In this document: piece by piece, positions 1 to 9,149 of the stretch
How the letters are laid out: every line of letters starts with the position of its first letter
How positions within the stretch are numbered: position 1 is the first letter of the stretch
Source: Candidatus Thiodiazotropha endoloripes
Lineage (GTDB): Bacteria > Pseudomonadota > Gammaproteobacteria > Chromatiales > Chromatiaceae
Assembly: GCA_001709035.1 (NCBI GenBank)
Contig: LVKA01000019.1
Location: 248,001-312,000, forward strand
Direction: 5' to 3'
DNA: 64,000 nucleotides
Position numbers and translations under genes: made by a program
The notes under the pieces: generated by a model
Told to the model about the DNA's origin: nothing
What the model saw: only the letters and a program-made list of their open reading frames with translations
The model's database searches: none

Positions 1-1435
1 ATCCATATTTGAACTCATCCTGCAGGGCCACTTCGATGATGGTCGCCTCCACCATCACCTGAAGCTGGCGCACATCCAGTTTCTCCAGAGCATCCAGCAT
101 GTTGGCGTACTGGGAGGGGGTTGCAGTGATCACCAGGGAGTTATGCTTATCATCTGCGACAACCCGGATCTCGCTCTTGGCCTCACTGCCCCCGGCGCCA
201 AAAAAGGTCATACGAGCCACAGAAGTTGAGGACAGGCTCTTCGACTCACTGTCGGTTGAACTGCTGAGGGTCTTTTTCGTCTTGCCGGGGGCCACCTCGG
301 CGGATTTACTCTTTTTCTGGGTTGCCCCTGAAGCGGAGAAGAGCTGCTGCAGCATATCCGCAAGCTCCACGGCCTCCCCATTCTGTACTCGATAGACATA
401 GAGCTTCTGTCCACTGCCCGACTCCTGGCTGTCGACCCGGTCGAGCCTGGGTATCCACTCAGCAACCCTGTCCAGGTAGCGCTTCTGCGGAGTGACCACC
501 AGAATCCCGCCAGCCTCATCCACAGGCACCACCCGGAACATACCCTCCAGGGGGTTGGTATCGATGCTGCCGACAATCGCCTGCAGCTCCTTGGTCACAC
601 TGGAGACTTTGGCATATTTGAGGGGGAAAAAACCGACTGACAACCCTTCCATCCAATCCACGTCGAACAGCTGAATGGTCTCCAGCAGTCCGGCCAGCTC
701 ACCGCCGGTACCGCCCAACACCAGCAGATTGCGGGTGGCATCGACACGGATCACGCTGTTGACCGGTGCCAGGGGTTGGAGAATCTGCGCCATCTCCCGT
801 ACACCGATGTATTTCAACGGCACCACCTGCAGGGCATAACCCGCCGGTATCGGTGCGCTGTCATCTGCCAGCCTGGGAACCTGCTGACCCTGGATCGCTT
901 TGCTCAGGGGCAGAATCCGGTAGATCCCGTCCACCAGCACCATGGCTGCACCATTCATTCGCAGCAGGGTCTCCAAGGTGGGCAGCAGATCCGTTCGACG
1001 CAGGGACTTCCCGGTCTGGATGGTCACCTTACCCTTTACTGCCGGATCGAGAATATAGCTCTCGTCGAGTAACTCACCGAGTACGGTCTGCACCACTTCC
1101 CGCAGATCCGCCTGTTCGAAATTCAGGGTGATGTCACCGGCCGCTGACTCTGCAATACCCTTGCGGTCGCTGGCCCGGCCCTGTTTGACAAACCTGCCGG
1201 TGCCGTAATAGAGCTCCGGTTTCTCGGCTTTCGAGCTGGCCTGTGACGGCCGCTCCCGGCCAAACGTCTCAACACCGGCATCCTTGTCCTCCTTCGGCCG
1301 GCCCGGTATTAAATGGCCGGGAGGAACTTGGCTTTTTCCATGGCTCGGGCCTTCAGTGTCGGAACGACTGTTGAGGTTGGCACAACCGGTGACGAAGACC
1401 AGCAGGAGGAGAGGGAGGACGGTGTTAATTGACAT
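1..1435 (-). CDS. gspD: Type II secretion system secretin GspD, lipoprotein-type N-terminus (3' end outside window)
   Basis: The reading frame is open from the ATG at 1435 to the window edge, giving 478 visible residues. Residues 1-18 form a lipoprotein signal ending in VTGC, so the mature protein probably starts at Cys18. An N0-like region (about residues 95-170, with the phrase TLNFEQADLREVVQTVL) is followed by repeated secretin N-domains; the segment ending VEATIIEVALQDEFKYG is the classic N-domain to barrel transition. Secretins form the outer-membrane channel of type II secretion. The beta-barrel half is not visible. An in-frame stop lies just upstream of the ATG. A terminator-like hairpin ends about 35 nt upstream, so its promoter space is small. 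Confidence 0.9.
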   Translation of the reverse strand, partial: MSINTVLPLLLLVFVTGCANLNSRSDTEGPSHGKSQVPPGHLIPGRPKEDKDAGVETFGRERPSQASSKAEKPELYYGTGRFVKQGRASDRKGIAESAAGDITLNFEQADLREVVQTVLGELLDESYILDPAVKGKVTIQTGKSLRRTDLLPTLETLLRMNGAAMVLVDGIYRILPLSKAIQGQQVPRLADDSAPIPAGYALQVVPLKYIGVREMAQILQPLAPVNSVIRVDATRNLLVLGGTGGELAGLLETIQLFDVDWMEGLSVGFFPLKYAKVSSVTKELQAIVGSIDTNPLEGMFRVVPVDEAGGILVVTPQKRYLDRVAEWIPRLDRVDSQESGSGQKLYVYRVQNGEAVELADMLQQLFSASGATQKKSKSAEVAPGKTKKTLSSSTDSESKSLSSTSVARMTFFGAGGSEAKSEIRVVADDKHNSLVITATPSQYANMLDALEKLDVRQLQVMVEATIIEVALQDEFKYG

Positions 1436-1469
1436 CAGATGGTGTTTGTCTGCAAAAGATTACTCTTGG

Positions 1470-1505
1470 AAAAAAGTTTGCCCGGATAGGCTAGCTACCG
1501 GGCAA
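1470..1505 (-). terminator. Rho-independent terminator after the yibQ/DJ-1 genes
   Basis: Read on the minus strand, an 8-bp stem (TTGCCCGG / CCGGGCAA, 1478-1505) encloses a partly paired 12-nt loop and is followed within 3 nt by a run of six T (1475-1470). It lies downstream of the DJ-1 family gene and just before gspD. Confidence 0.7.
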
Positions 1506-1661
1506 TCGGGCATTTTAGCCTGAATGGGCCCGCCGGTCACTTGAGAGTTAAAATCAGGCTTGAGAGTTCCGCCCAAACCGAGGTTGGTGCGCAGCGTGGG
1601 CCTGCACCAGCTGCTATTACGCCTGGTGTTGTTGACAGTCATCGACAGAAACGATGCTGGC

Positions 1662-2210
1662 TTATCGGCAAAGCCCCTGTTCCACTTCGTTACGCATCTC
1701 TCTGCCCTGCAGTTTTTCAATCAATTCCAGGGCAAAATCCATGGCAGTTCCCGGACCTCGGGAGGTGATCACCTTCTCGTCACTGATCACCGCATCGGAC
1801 TTCACATCAACCTGCGGCAGGTTCATGCCGTCGAGCACACCCGGATAGCTGGTCGCCTGACGCCCATCCAGCAGACCAGCGCCAGCCAACACCTTCGGTG
1901 CCGCACAGATCGCAGCCGTGTACTTACCCTGCTGATGCAGCTGCTTGAGGATTGCATGAATCCTGGGATCCGCATCAAGGTAGTCTGCGCCAGGCAAGCC
2001 GCCAGGCAGCACCACCATATCGAATTCATCCGCATTGACATCATCAAGGGTGGTATCGGGTAGCAGTGTCACACCACGTGACGCCTTAACCGGATTCTCA
2101 TCGAGCCCGGCGGTGACCACCGTCACACCGGCCCGGGTCAGCAGGTCGGTGATGGTGACAGCTTCCAGCTCTTCACACCCTTGCGCTAGGGGGACGAGGA
2201 CGCGTGCCAT
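1662..2210 (-). CDS. DJ-1/PfpI family protein (YajL-like)
   Basis: This 182-residue protein matches the length of the DJ-1/YajL/ThiJ group. The nucleophile elbow AAICAAPKV carries the expected reactive Cys102, and Glu16 in GCEELEA is the partner that normally lowers its pKa. Family members are glyoxalase/deglycase-like or oxidative-stress chaperone proteins in the cytoplasm; the exact activity is disputed and cannot be read from sequence. The ATG has a CAGGAG ribosome site six bases upstream. It overlaps the end of the yibQ-like gene by 25 nt, so the two are probably translationally coupled. The terminator at 1470-1505 closes the unit. Confidence 0.88.
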   Translation of the reverse strand: MARVLVPLAQGCEELEAVTITDLLTRAGVTVVTAGLDENPVKASRGVTLLPDTTLDDVNADEFDMVVLPGGLPGADYLDADPRIHAILKQLHQQGKYTAAICAAPKVLAGAGLLDGRQATSYPGVLDGMNLPQVDVKSDAVISDEKVITSRGPGTAMDFALELIEKLQGREMRNEVEQGLCR

Positions 2211-2971
2211 TGTAGACTCCTGTGTTTGATGATTTCAGAAACCGGGATCAGTTCGATCCCCTGCTGTTTAAGTTTAGGCAATTCTTCCTGCAACACATCC
2301 AGTGTCGCACCGTATGGGTGGCCGATGCCGATCGCTTCACCCCGCTCCCGGGCGATCGCCACCAACTTCTGGAGCTGCAATCTGATGAGTGACTTTTCCG
2401 GCACATTGTCGAGAAACACATCCCGACGTCCATTACTGATCAGATGGCGCTGCGCCACCCGTTCGGCCACGGTCAGTTCGGTAGTGCGGCTGTCGATAAA
2501 ATAGAGCCCCTGGCGGCGTAACTCCGACATGATCCAGCGCATCGCCGTGGGATCCCGGGTGAGCAGGCTTCCCATATGGTTGTTGACACCGGCAACATAA
2601 GGCACCGAGGCGAGATTGCGCTTCAGGGTCGCGACAAAGTGGGATTTGGGCATCGCCAGGGTCAGCGCCCCATTCCCCAATGGATTACCCAGATCGGACT
2701 CCATGGGCAGATGCAGCATCACCTCTTTGTTGAGCTCGTGGGCGCGGATTGCCAACTGCCAGGTAAAGGGGGTTTGCGGCAAAAAGGCGTAGGTCACCGG
2801 ACCGGGCAGATTGATCGCTCTTTCACCGGCGGCTTTCTGATTGCCCAGATCATCGATGATCAGTCCGATCCTGACCGGGCGCTCCAATTGAGGATTCTGC
2901 TGAACCTCAGCCTTGAGGGCAGGGGAGAAGGCGATAACCATCCATAGCCCGATCAGAAGCAGTCTGTTCAT
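2186..2971 (-). CDS. yibQ: Divergent polysaccharide deacetylase family protein (YibQ-like)
   Basis: The 261-residue product has a cleavable signal (residues 1-21, ending ALKA), so the enzyme domain is periplasmic. The phrases IGLIIDDLGN, VMLHLPMES, GVNNHMGS and IGHPYGATL are the conserved Asp and His blocks of the divergent polysaccharide deacetylase family (Pfam DUF610). The substrate is not established; a cell-wall glycan is the usual guess. The gene sits downstream of ctpA and envC, an order common in gammaproteobacteria, and overlaps the DJ-1 gene by 25 nt. Confidence 0.85.
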   Translation of the reverse strand: MNRLLLIGLWMVIAFSPALKAEVQQNPQLERPVRIGLIIDDLGNQKAAGERAINLPGPVTYAFLPQTPFTWQLAIRAHELNKEVMLHLPMESDLGNPLGNGALTLAMPKSHFVATLKRNLASVPYVAGVNNHMGSLLTRDPTAMRWIMSELRRQGLYFIDSRTTELTVAERVAQRHLISNGRRDVFLDNVPEKSLIRLQLQKLVAIARERGEAIGIGHPYGATLDVLQEELPKLKQQGIELIPVSEIIKHRSLQWHASSSP

Positions 2972-3078
2972 CGGGTGTTTGGCAAAGGCCGACTGTTACA
3001 GCACACACTGCCCTGCTGGCAGTGCGAGCCTCTGATGTCACGCAATCGAATGGGATAGTGCACAAGTTGTCGGTATTT

Positions 3079-4404
3079 TTATCCCGCCCCTTTTCTGGCA
3101 TTCAAAATGGCAAGACCCTTCAGCAGATTCAACGCCTCACCCAGTTGATAATCTTTAGCGGCCACCGACTCAACCCCTTGATCCGAATCGGATGCCTGGT
3201 TGTCCTCACTCTCCTCGTTACCGTTCTCCAGGTGTCCGGTCAGATTCGACTCCTTGATCGGGCCAACCTGATCTTTCTCCACCTTGGAGAGGGTAAAGTC
3301 CTCCAACTCGATATCCGGTTTGATCCCTTCCGCCTGAATCGAACGACCGGATGGGGTGAAGTAGCGTGCGGTGGTCAGCTTCACCGCGGCGGTATCGGTG
3401 ATCGGAATGATGGTCTGGACAGAACCCTTGCCGAAGGTCTGGCTGCCCATGATGACGGCGCGCCCATGATCCTGCAGCGCTCCCGCCACGATCTCCGAAG
3501 CGGAGGCAGAGCCTTCATTCACCAGCACCACAATCGGCGCACCTTCGAGCACATCATCCGGTGCCGCTTCGAAACGCAGCTGGGAGTCGCTCTCACGTCC
3601 CTTGGTATAGACAATCAGGCCATCTTCGAGAAAGGCGTCACTGACCGAGACGGCCGCATTCAACACCCCGCCCGGATTGTTGCGCAGATCCAGCACCATG
3701 CCCTGCAGATCCCCCTCGGATTCACCTTTCAACTTGCGCAGCACTTTCAGCATGTCTCTGGCGGTATGGGTTTGAAACTGAGAGATCCGTAAGTAGGCAA
3801 AGCGATCATCCAACAGCCGGCTCTTGACACTGGCAACCCGGATCACGTCCCGCACCACGGTGATTTTGATTGGCTTCTCTTCCCCTTCACGGATGATGGT
3901 CAGCTCCAGGGGGGTGCCCGGCTTACCGCGCATCAGGGCAACCGCCTCATTCAGGCTCATGCCCTTCACCGGTGTCTCATCGAGACGTACGATCAAATCA
4001 CCACTGCGTACACCGGCCCTGGCCGCCGGCGTGTCATCGATCGGCGCGATCACTTTGACAAAGCCGTCTTCCATGCCCACCTCGATGCCCAGGCCACCGA
4101 ATTCCCCTTTGGTGCCGACCTGCAGATCCTTGTAGTCTTCCGCATCCAGATAGTTGGAGTGGGGATCTAACCCGGAAACCATACCCCGGATAGCGTTTTC
4201 CAGCAGCACCTCGTCATCCACAGGCTCCACATAGTTTGCCTTGATACGCCCGAAAATATCCGCAAAGGTTCTCAACTGCTGCAGTGGCAGGTTGTTCTTC
4301 GACTCCCCATCCTCTTCTGCAGGCAGTGCCAAAGGTATCAGCATGGCAGCCATCAGTATCAGGCTGAAACCCAGTCGGTTATTCCGCAAAACGGCTTTCA
4401 TCAT
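3079..4404 (-). CDS. ctpA: Carboxy-terminal processing protease (S41 family)
   Basis: The 441-residue precursor has a signal peptide (residues 1-29, ending ALPA), an S41 N-terminal helical segment, a PDZ domain (about 100-185, GLGIEVGMEDGF) and the S41 catalytic domain. Ser301 in GSASASE and Lys326 in FGKGS have the 25-residue spacing of the Ser-Lys dyad known from Prc/CtpA. Such proteases trim or degrade periplasmic proteins, including wall hydrolases. The low-complexity acidic stretch near 375-410 is probably a flexible linker. The start is an ATGATG pair (4404 or 4401). It follows envC, a division-hydrolase activator, in the same orientation. Confidence 0.92.
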   Translation of the reverse strand: MMKAVLRNNRLGFSLILMAAMLIPLALPAEEDGESKNNLPLQQLRTFADIFGRIKANYVEPVDDEVLLENAIRGMVSGLDPHSNYLDAEDYKDLQVGTKGEFGGLGIEVGMEDGFVKVIAPIDDTPAARAGVRSGDLIVRLDETPVKGMSLNEAVALMRGKPGTPLELTIIREGEEKPIKITVVRDVIRVASVKSRLLDDRFAYLRISQFQTHTARDMLKVLRKLKGESEGDLQGMVLDLRNNPGGVLNAAVSVSDAFLEDGLIVYTKGRESDSQLRFEAAPDDVLEGAPIVVLVNEGSASASEIVAGALQDHGRAVIMGSQTFGKGSVQTIIPITDTAAVKLTTARYFTPSGRSIQAEGIKPDIELEDFTLSKVEKDQVGPIKESNLTGHLENGNEESEDNQASDSDQGVESVAAKDYQLGEALNLLKGLAILNARKGAG

Positions 4405-4538
4405 CTGCTTTTCCTACATTTGTGCCGCTACACTGTAGCAGGCTCATGATTCGATGCGGCCGGATCATCTCCAGAGGGCCAGCCTATGCGCAACCCGCCG
4501 CTTGAAACTCACTGCTGACCGATCTCCATCCGAGATCC

Positions 4539-5789
4539 TCAGCGTAACGCCAATCTATTGCTCTGTGTGTTGTGAGTAACTGGATAAAAAGATAGTTCCT
4601 TCACAGCCTTACCCGCAATCACCCGCCCCCGGATCCGACGACACCACTGGGTTGGATTTTTTGGCTTACCATTGTGCCGAATACCAAAATAGACACCCGA
4701 TGAGGAGCGACCCCCGCTATTACCCACCTGAGCAACCACCTCACCTGGCTCCACCCACTCACCGGTCTCTTTGAAGAGGCTCTGATTATGCCCGTAAAGA
4801 CTCATAAAGCCTTCACCATGATCAATGATCAACAACAGACCAAAGCCGCGTAACCAGTCGGCAAACGCCACTCTGCCGTGGTGAATCGCCCGCACCTCCT
4901 GTCCTTCCGGTGCGGAGATCAGCACCCCGTCCCATTTCAGTTTACCCACCTCCCGAGTGGAACCGAAGCGGGCCGCCAGCTTACCGCTGGATGGCCAGGG
5001 CAGCTTGCCTTTGCGCTTTTGGAAGGAGACATGGGCGGTTGGATTGATCGGAATATCCACCAGCGCCTGTTGAATCTCCTCCAGCAGAGACTGCAGTTGT
5101 TTCTCGTCTGTTTTCAGACTCTGTAACTCCTGACCTTTGTTCTTCAATCGGCTGTTGAGGCTGGCAATGATCTTTTTACGCCCGGACTGGGCCGCTTCGA
5201 GCTGTTTTTTCTGTGTCAGGTTTTTCGATTGGAGCTGTTGCAGGCGCTGCTCCTCCCGAGCAATTTTCTGTTCAATCGTATTCAATTTCTGCAGATTCAC
5301 CCGAATCTGTTCCATCTGTTTCAGGCGGGCCGTACTAAAGTAATCGTAATACACCATCACCCGACTGACTACTGCTGGATCTTGTTGATTGAGCAGGATT
5401 TTCATTTTTTCCTGCCGCCCCATGGCGTAGGCGGCGCGAAGCTGTCGTTCAAGCGATGAACGATGTTGGTCCAGCCGTAGACGGGCATCGGCACGCTCAC
5501 CTTCCAGCTCCGACAGGCGACGCTGCTGACGTTTCAAACTCAGTCTGGTAACCCGAATCCGGCGCGCAAGGGTACCGATCTGCGTCTCCATCTCCTGCAG
5601 CGCCTGACTCTGCTCTTCCCGTTTGCCTTCGGTGCTGCGTAACTGCTGCTGCAGTGTCTGAATCTTGCGCTTGACCTGTTCGAGCTTTGTCTTTGCCTCC
5701 TCTTCAGAGGCCTCCGCTGCGACCTGCAGCGCCATCAAGGCGAGACAGCATCCAACACAGAGCGCCGCAAGGCGACTCAGACACAACAC
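4539..5789 (-). CDS. envC: Murein hydrolase activator EnvC (coiled coil plus degenerate LytM)
   Basis: The 416-residue protein has a signal peptide (residues 1-25), a long Gln/Arg/Glu-rich coiled coil (about 28-245), and a C-terminal LytM/M23 domain (about 270-375). The metal ligands are lost: the usual HLHFE is GVYFGIR, and the first His-x-G-x-x-x-D block is altered. This is the signature of EnvC, which activates the AmiA/AmiB amidases at the septum rather than cutting the wall itself. About 25 residues extend beyond the usual NPxxW ending. It starts 3 nt after the gpmI stop on the same strand, so the two are co-transcribed. Confidence 0.9.
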   Translation of the reverse strand: MLCLSRLAALCVGCCLALMALQVAAEASEEEAKTKLEQVKRKIQTLQQQLRSTEGKREEQSQALQEMETQIGTLARRIRVTRLSLKRQQRRLSELEGERADARLRLDQHRSSLERQLRAAYAMGRQEKMKILLNQQDPAVVSRVMVYYDYFSTARLKQMEQIRVNLQKLNTIEQKIAREEQRLQQLQSKNLTQKKQLEAAQSGRKKIIASLNSRLKNKGQELQSLKTDEKQLQSLLEEIQQALVDIPINPTAHVSFQKRKGKLPWPSSGKLAARFGSTREVGKLKWDGVLISAPEGQEVRAIHHGRVAFADWLRGFGLLLIIDHGEGFMSLYGHNQSLFKETGEWVEPGEVVAQVGNSGGRSSSGVYFGIRHNGKPKNPTQWCRRIRGRVIAGKAVKELSFYPVTHNTQSNRLALR

Positions 5790-5792
5790 AGA

Positions 5793-7346
5793 TTAGGCCT
5801 CATCAAACTCAATCAGAGACCGCCCCTTCATCTCATCCGGTTGTGACAACCCCATGATCTTCAGCAGGGTCGGGGAGATATCGCAGAGTGCACCGCCCTC
5901 AAGCAGCTGGGCGTTGTGCCGGCCGATATAGACCAGCGGCACCGGGTTGGTGGTATGGGCCGTATGAGGCTGATGGTTGATATGATCCTCCATCTGTTCC
6001 GCATTGCCGTGGTCGGCGGTGACCAGCATCTCGCCATCGACCCGATGCAGTGCCTTGAGCACCCGGCCCAGGCAGTGATCCAGGGTTTCGATGGCCAGCT
6101 TGGCCGCTTCGAATTTGCCGGTATGGCCCACCATGTCACTGTTGGCGAAGTTGCAGATGATGGCGTCGTATTTACCACTCTCGATGGCCTCGACAAGATG
6201 GTCTGTCACCTCTTCCGCGCTCATCTCCGGCTTCAGGTCGTAGGTCGCCACCTGGGGCGAGGGCACCAGAATCCGGTCTTCACCTTCAAACGGTTTCTCA
6301 CGTCCGCCATTGAAGAAGAAGGTCACATGGGCATACTTCTCCGTCTCTGCCAGACGCAGCTGCAGCAGACCCTGTTTGGCAATGTATTCACCGAATACAT
6401 TACGCAATTTCTCGGGAGGAAAGGCGACCGGGATATCAAACTGCTTATGATAACGGGTCAGGCTGACAAACTCCGCCAACGCCGGTACCCGCTCTCGTTT
6501 GAACGCTTCAAAGTCAGCCTCAACGAAGGATTTGGTCAGCTGTCGCGCTCGGTCCGCCCGGTAGTTGAGGAACAGCATCACATCCCCATCTTCCACTCTG
6601 GCTGGGGATGCACCGGCCGGGGTTACCGAGGTTGAAAGGACAAACTCATCGGTCTCACCCCGCTGGTAGGCGTCCTGCAGTCCGGAAACCGCATCTTCCA
6701 CCTGATAAGCCGCTTTACCATCCACCAGCAGATTGTAGGCCTGCTCCACCCGCTCCCAGCGGTTATCCCTGTCCATCGCGTAGTAGCGTCCGATCAGACT
6801 GGCGATCCGGCCCACACCCTGTGACTCAAACACCTCATTCAGGGCGACCAGGGATGCTTCGGCACTTTTCGGCGGAGTATCCCGTCCATCCAGGAAAGCA
6901 TGGAAATAGACCTGTTTGGCGCCACGCTCGACCGCCAGTTTGACCATTGCATGGATGTGCTCTTCATGACTGTGCACCCCGCCGGGAGAGAGCAGACCGA
7001 GCAGATGCACGGTCTTGCCGTTCTCGACAGCCTTATCGACGGCTGTGGTCAAAGTCTCATTGGTGAAGAATGAACCGGTGCGGATTGAGCGGGAGACCCG
7101 GGTAAACTCCTGGTAGACGACTCGGCCGGCCCCCAGGTTGAGATGCCCCACTTCGGAGTTGCCCATCTGGCCACCCGGCAGCCCCACGGCAGCCCCCGCC
7201 GTGGTAATCAGGGTATGTGGATGCTCACGCCACAATCGATCCCAAACCGGAGTACGGGCTTCTGTGATGGCATTTACTTCTGTGTCTTCACTATAACCCC
7301 AACCATCCAGAATGGTCAGGACGACCGGTTTAGGTCTGTCGCTCAT
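5793..7346 (-). CDS. gpmI: 2,3-bisphosphoglycerate-independent phosphoglycerate mutase
   Basis: The 517-residue enzyme converts 3-phosphoglycerate to 2-phosphoglycerate using two Mn ions. The metal-binding start VLTILDGWG, the nucleophile block [11 protein letters not shown] (Ser64) and the C-terminal [11 protein letters not shown] block are all present, and the length is normal. A TTG codon at 7361 is in frame, but the ATG at 7346 is preferred: it gives the family N-terminus and has a GAGA ribosome site about 9 nt upstream. It leads the gpmI-envC pair. Confidence 0.95.
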   Translation of the reverse strand: MSDRPKPVVLTILDGWGYSEDTEVNAITEARTPVWDRLWREHPHTLITTAGAAVGLPGGQMGNSEVGHLNLGAGRVVYQEFTRVSRSIRTGSFFTNETLTTAVDKAVENGKTVHLLGLLSPGGVHSHEEHIHAMVKLAVERGAKQVYFHAFLDGRDTPPKSAEASLVALNEVFESQGVGRIASLIGRYYAMDRDNRWERVEQAYNLLVDGKAAYQVEDAVSGLQDAYQRGETDEFVLSTSVTPAGASPARVEDGDVMLFLNYRADRARQLTKSFVEADFEAFKRERVPALAEFVSLTRYHKQFDIPVAFPPEKLRNVFGEYIAKQGLLQLRLAETEKYAHVTFFFNGGREKPFEGEDRILVPSPQVATYDLKPEMSAEEVTDHLVEAIESGKYDAIICNFANSDMVGHTGKFEAAKLAIETLDHCLGRVLKALHRVDGEMLVTADHGNAEQMEDHINHQPHTAHTTNPVPLVYIGRHNAQLLEGGALCDISPTLLKIMGLSQPDEMKGRSLIEFDEA

Positions 7347-7683
7347 GTTGATTCTCTTCAATAAAGACTTTTTAGCGCGGTAAGCGGTGATAAAGGGTGG
7401 TTAAAAAAACTGTCTGACATTAAGTCGCCAATTAAATCACCAAATACCTGACCAGACCAGAAAACCCGTACCATTTCATCAATCTGAAATAAAGATTGAT
7501 GGTTTTTCTTTCAAACTGCGTGATAAATGGATATTCCCTTTAAACTGTAAGGCTTGAGATGGTAATGAAACGCCCTTGAAAGCAAAAAATGGATAAAAAG
7601 TAACCAGATTAAATAAAGGGGTTCTCATTGCCACGAAAAACAGCGTATTATTGTATTAGTTACTAATAAAAGGCTGGACGTAT
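7347..7683. other. Divergent intergenic region, gpmI / arsR-type gene
   Basis: This 337-bp AT-rich gap holds the promoters of both divergent units. Visible structures are a hairpin (CATCAATCT 7477-7485 with AGATTGATG 7493-7501) followed on the plus strand by GTTTTTCTTTC, which resembles a terminator or leader hairpin, and a small dyad at 7655-7667. No coding sequence is seen. Confidence 0.5.
7655..7667 (+). promoter_or_regulatory. Dyad ATTAGT-t-ACTAAT, candidate operator of the ArsR-type regulator
   Basis: A perfect 6-bp inverted repeat with one central base lies 17 nt upstream of the regulator's ATG, embedded in AT-rich DNA. ArsR/BigR/SqrR-type repressors usually bind AT-rich dyads overlapping their own promoter. 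Assignment rests on position and symmetry alone. Confidence 0.35.
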
Positions 7684-8046
7684 ATGGAACACAAGTACAG
7701 TAAAAGCGCCCAACCCCTGGAGTTGGATGAACCTGACGGCATGAGTAATCTGTTTGCCACAGATGACGATGTTGACCGCGCCTCCCGCTCGCTGAAGGCC
7801 ATGTCACATCCTCTGAGGTTGAAGATTCTATGCACCCTTGGCGGTCAGGAAGTCAGCGTCCAGGAGATTGTCGAGCAGGTGGGCACCTCTCAGAGCAATA
7901 TCTCGCAGCATCTTGCGATTCTGCGGGACAAGGGCATTCTCGCTTCGCGCAAGGATGCCAACCGGGTCTACTATCGGGTCAGCGATTTCCGCACCCTGAA
8001 GTTGATCGGCATGATGCGGGAAGTCTTCTGTACCCACACACCCTGA
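7684..8046 (+). CDS. ArsR-family regulator with BigR/SqrR/YgaV-type cysteine pair
   Basis: The 120-residue protein has a winged helix (about residues 30-112), with MSHPLRLKIL and the recognition helix TSQSNISQHLAILR. It lacks the metal-binding ELCVCDL motif of arsenic or cadmium sensors. Instead it has Cys50 (KILC) and Cys116 (EVFC), 66 residues apart. This equals the spacing of the two cysteines that form a polysulfide bridge in SqrR (41/107) and BigR (42/108). A persulfide or redox sensor is therefore likely. A membrane rhodanese follows 176 nt downstream. An alternative start is Met20 (7741), which would match the shorter homologues. Confidence 0.8.
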   Translation: MEHKYSKSAQPLELDEPDGMSNLFATDDDVDRASRSLKAMSHPLRLKILCTLGGQEVSVQEIVEQVGTSQSNISQHLAILRDKGILASRKDANRVYYRVSDFRTLKLIGMMREVFCTHTP

Positions 8047-8106
8047 GCACTCAGCAGCCAAACCACCTCCTGCCGCTGCCCCGTACAATCAGTTAAAGTA
8101 CCCCAT

Positions 8107-8132
8107 GGCTGTGCACTGCACAGCCAATTTTA
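8107..8132 (+). terminator. Hairpin with T-rich tail after the arsR-type gene
   Basis: A dyad of GGCTGTGCA and TGCACAGCC around a single C (8107-8125) is followed by AATTTTAT. It can fold as a 7-bp stem with a 5-nt loop, as a terminator should. An operator role upstream of the rhodanese gene cannot be excluded. Confidence 0.5.
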
Positions 8133-8171
8133 TCCGCTCTGGCCACACACCCCTTAACCATTGCTGCTGGC

Positions 8172-8180
8172 TGGTATAAA
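8172..8180 (+). promoter_or_regulatory. Extended -10 promoter element for the rhodanese gene
   Basis: TGGTATAAA fits the extended -10 pattern TGnTATAAT with one mismatch and lies about 43 nt upstream of the chosen start codon. No clear -35 hexamer is seen, as is common for extended -10 promoters. Confidence 0.4.
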
Positions 8181-8222
8181 CTCCGCTCCCTGTAGAACAA
8201 TCAGCTGCACATGAGGCGCCGA

Positions 8223-8642
8223 ATGGAACAACTCATCGAATTTGCGATGAATCACTGGGTACTCGTCACGTCCTTTTCACTGGTCGCGGGCCTTTTGATC
8301 TTCAATCTCTCTCACAGCGACAAGAACGCTGTCGGGCCCTCTGCCGCCACAGAGTTGATCAACAGCCGAGAAGCGGTGGTGGTCGACGTGAGGCCGGCAG
8401 CGGACTTCAATAAAGGCCATATCATCAATGCCATCAATATTCCCAGCAATGGCTTCGCCAGCCAGATCGGGGCGTTGAACAAGTATAAGGACAAACCGAT
8501 CATCGTCAGCTGTCGGTCCGGCGCCCAGTCATCCGCCGCCTGCCAACATTTGAAGAAAGCCGGGTTTGAGGTGTTCAACCTAAAAGGCGGTATACTCGCC
8601 TGGCAGAGTGACAACCTGCCTGTCACACGCAAGAAAAAGTAG
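8223..8642 (+). CDS. Membrane-anchored rhodanese-like protein (YibN type)
   Basis: The 139-residue protein has one N-terminal membrane segment (about residues 10-28) and a single rhodanese domain. The active-site loop is CRSGAQS, with the persulfide-carrying Cys, and VVDVRPAADFNKGHI is the CH2A-like block. Such proteins transfer sulfane sulfur. I prefer the ATG at 8223 over the one at 8211 because GAGGCG lies upstream of it and the N-terminus then matches YibN. In many gammaproteobacteria the order yibN-(grxC)-secB-gpsA-trmL is conserved; the same order without grxC is seen here. The upstream persulfide-sensor-like regulator makes sulfur-responsive control attractive. Confidence 0.88.
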   Translation: MEQLIEFAMNHWVLVTSFSLVAGLLIFNLSHSDKNAVGPSAATELINSREAVVVDVRPAADFNKGHIINAINIPSNGFASQIGALNKYKDKPIIVSCRSGAQSSAACQHLKKAGFEVFNLKGGILAWQSDNLPVTRKKK

Positions 8643-8663
8643 TCTCACCACCAGGAAACCAAC

Positions 8664-9149
8664 ATGACCGAAGAAGCCAAGCAAGACGCGCCGAACCGAG
8701 AATTTGCCGTTCAACGCATCTATACCAAGGATATCTCTTTTGAAACCCCCAACTCTCCGGCTGTTTTCCAGCAGGAGTGGAAACCGGAAACCGCGGTCAA
8801 TCTGAATACCGAAGTCAACAAACTCAACGATGATGTTTTTGAGGTCACCCTGACGGTCACGGTCACCACCAAGCTGGGTGAGCAGACCGCCTATCTGGCG
8901 GAAGTCAAACAGGCCGGAATCTTCACCGCCAAGGGTTTCCCGGAACAGGAGATGGGGCCCCTGCTCGGCGCCTTCTGTCCCAACCAGCTGTTTCCCTATG
9001 TGAGGGAAGTGGTCTCTGACCTGATCACCAAGGGCAGTTTTCCGCAGATGGTATTGCAGCCGGTCAATTTCGACATGATCTACGCTCAACATCAGCAGGA
9101 ACGGGCAAAACGCGCAGAGACAGAGGCTGAAGGCCAAAGTCAGCATTAA
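8664..9149 (+). CDS. secB: Protein-export chaperone SecB
   Basis: The 161-residue protein matches SecB in length and sequence: the strand block FAVQRIYTKDISFETPNSP, the phrase LGAFCPNQLFPYVREVVSDLITKGSFPQMVLQPVNFD, and the acidic C-terminal tail. SecB binds unfolded precursors as a tetramer and hands them to SecA. It ends in TAATG, sharing one base with the gpsA start, so the two are translationally coupled. Confidence 0.97.
   Translation: MTEEAKQDAPNREFAVQRIYTKDISFETPNSPAVFQQEWKPETAVNLNTEVNKLNDDVFEVTLTVTVTTKLGEQTAYLAEVKQAGIFTAKGFPEQEMGPLLGAFCPNQLFPYVREVVSDLITKGSFPQMVLQPVNFDMIYAQHQQERAKRAETEAEGQSQH

Noticed and set aside
2070-2085. CACGTG-containing string as a parS site
   Set aside because: CCACGTGA lacks the TGTT/AACA flanks and sits in the DJ-1 coding sequence.
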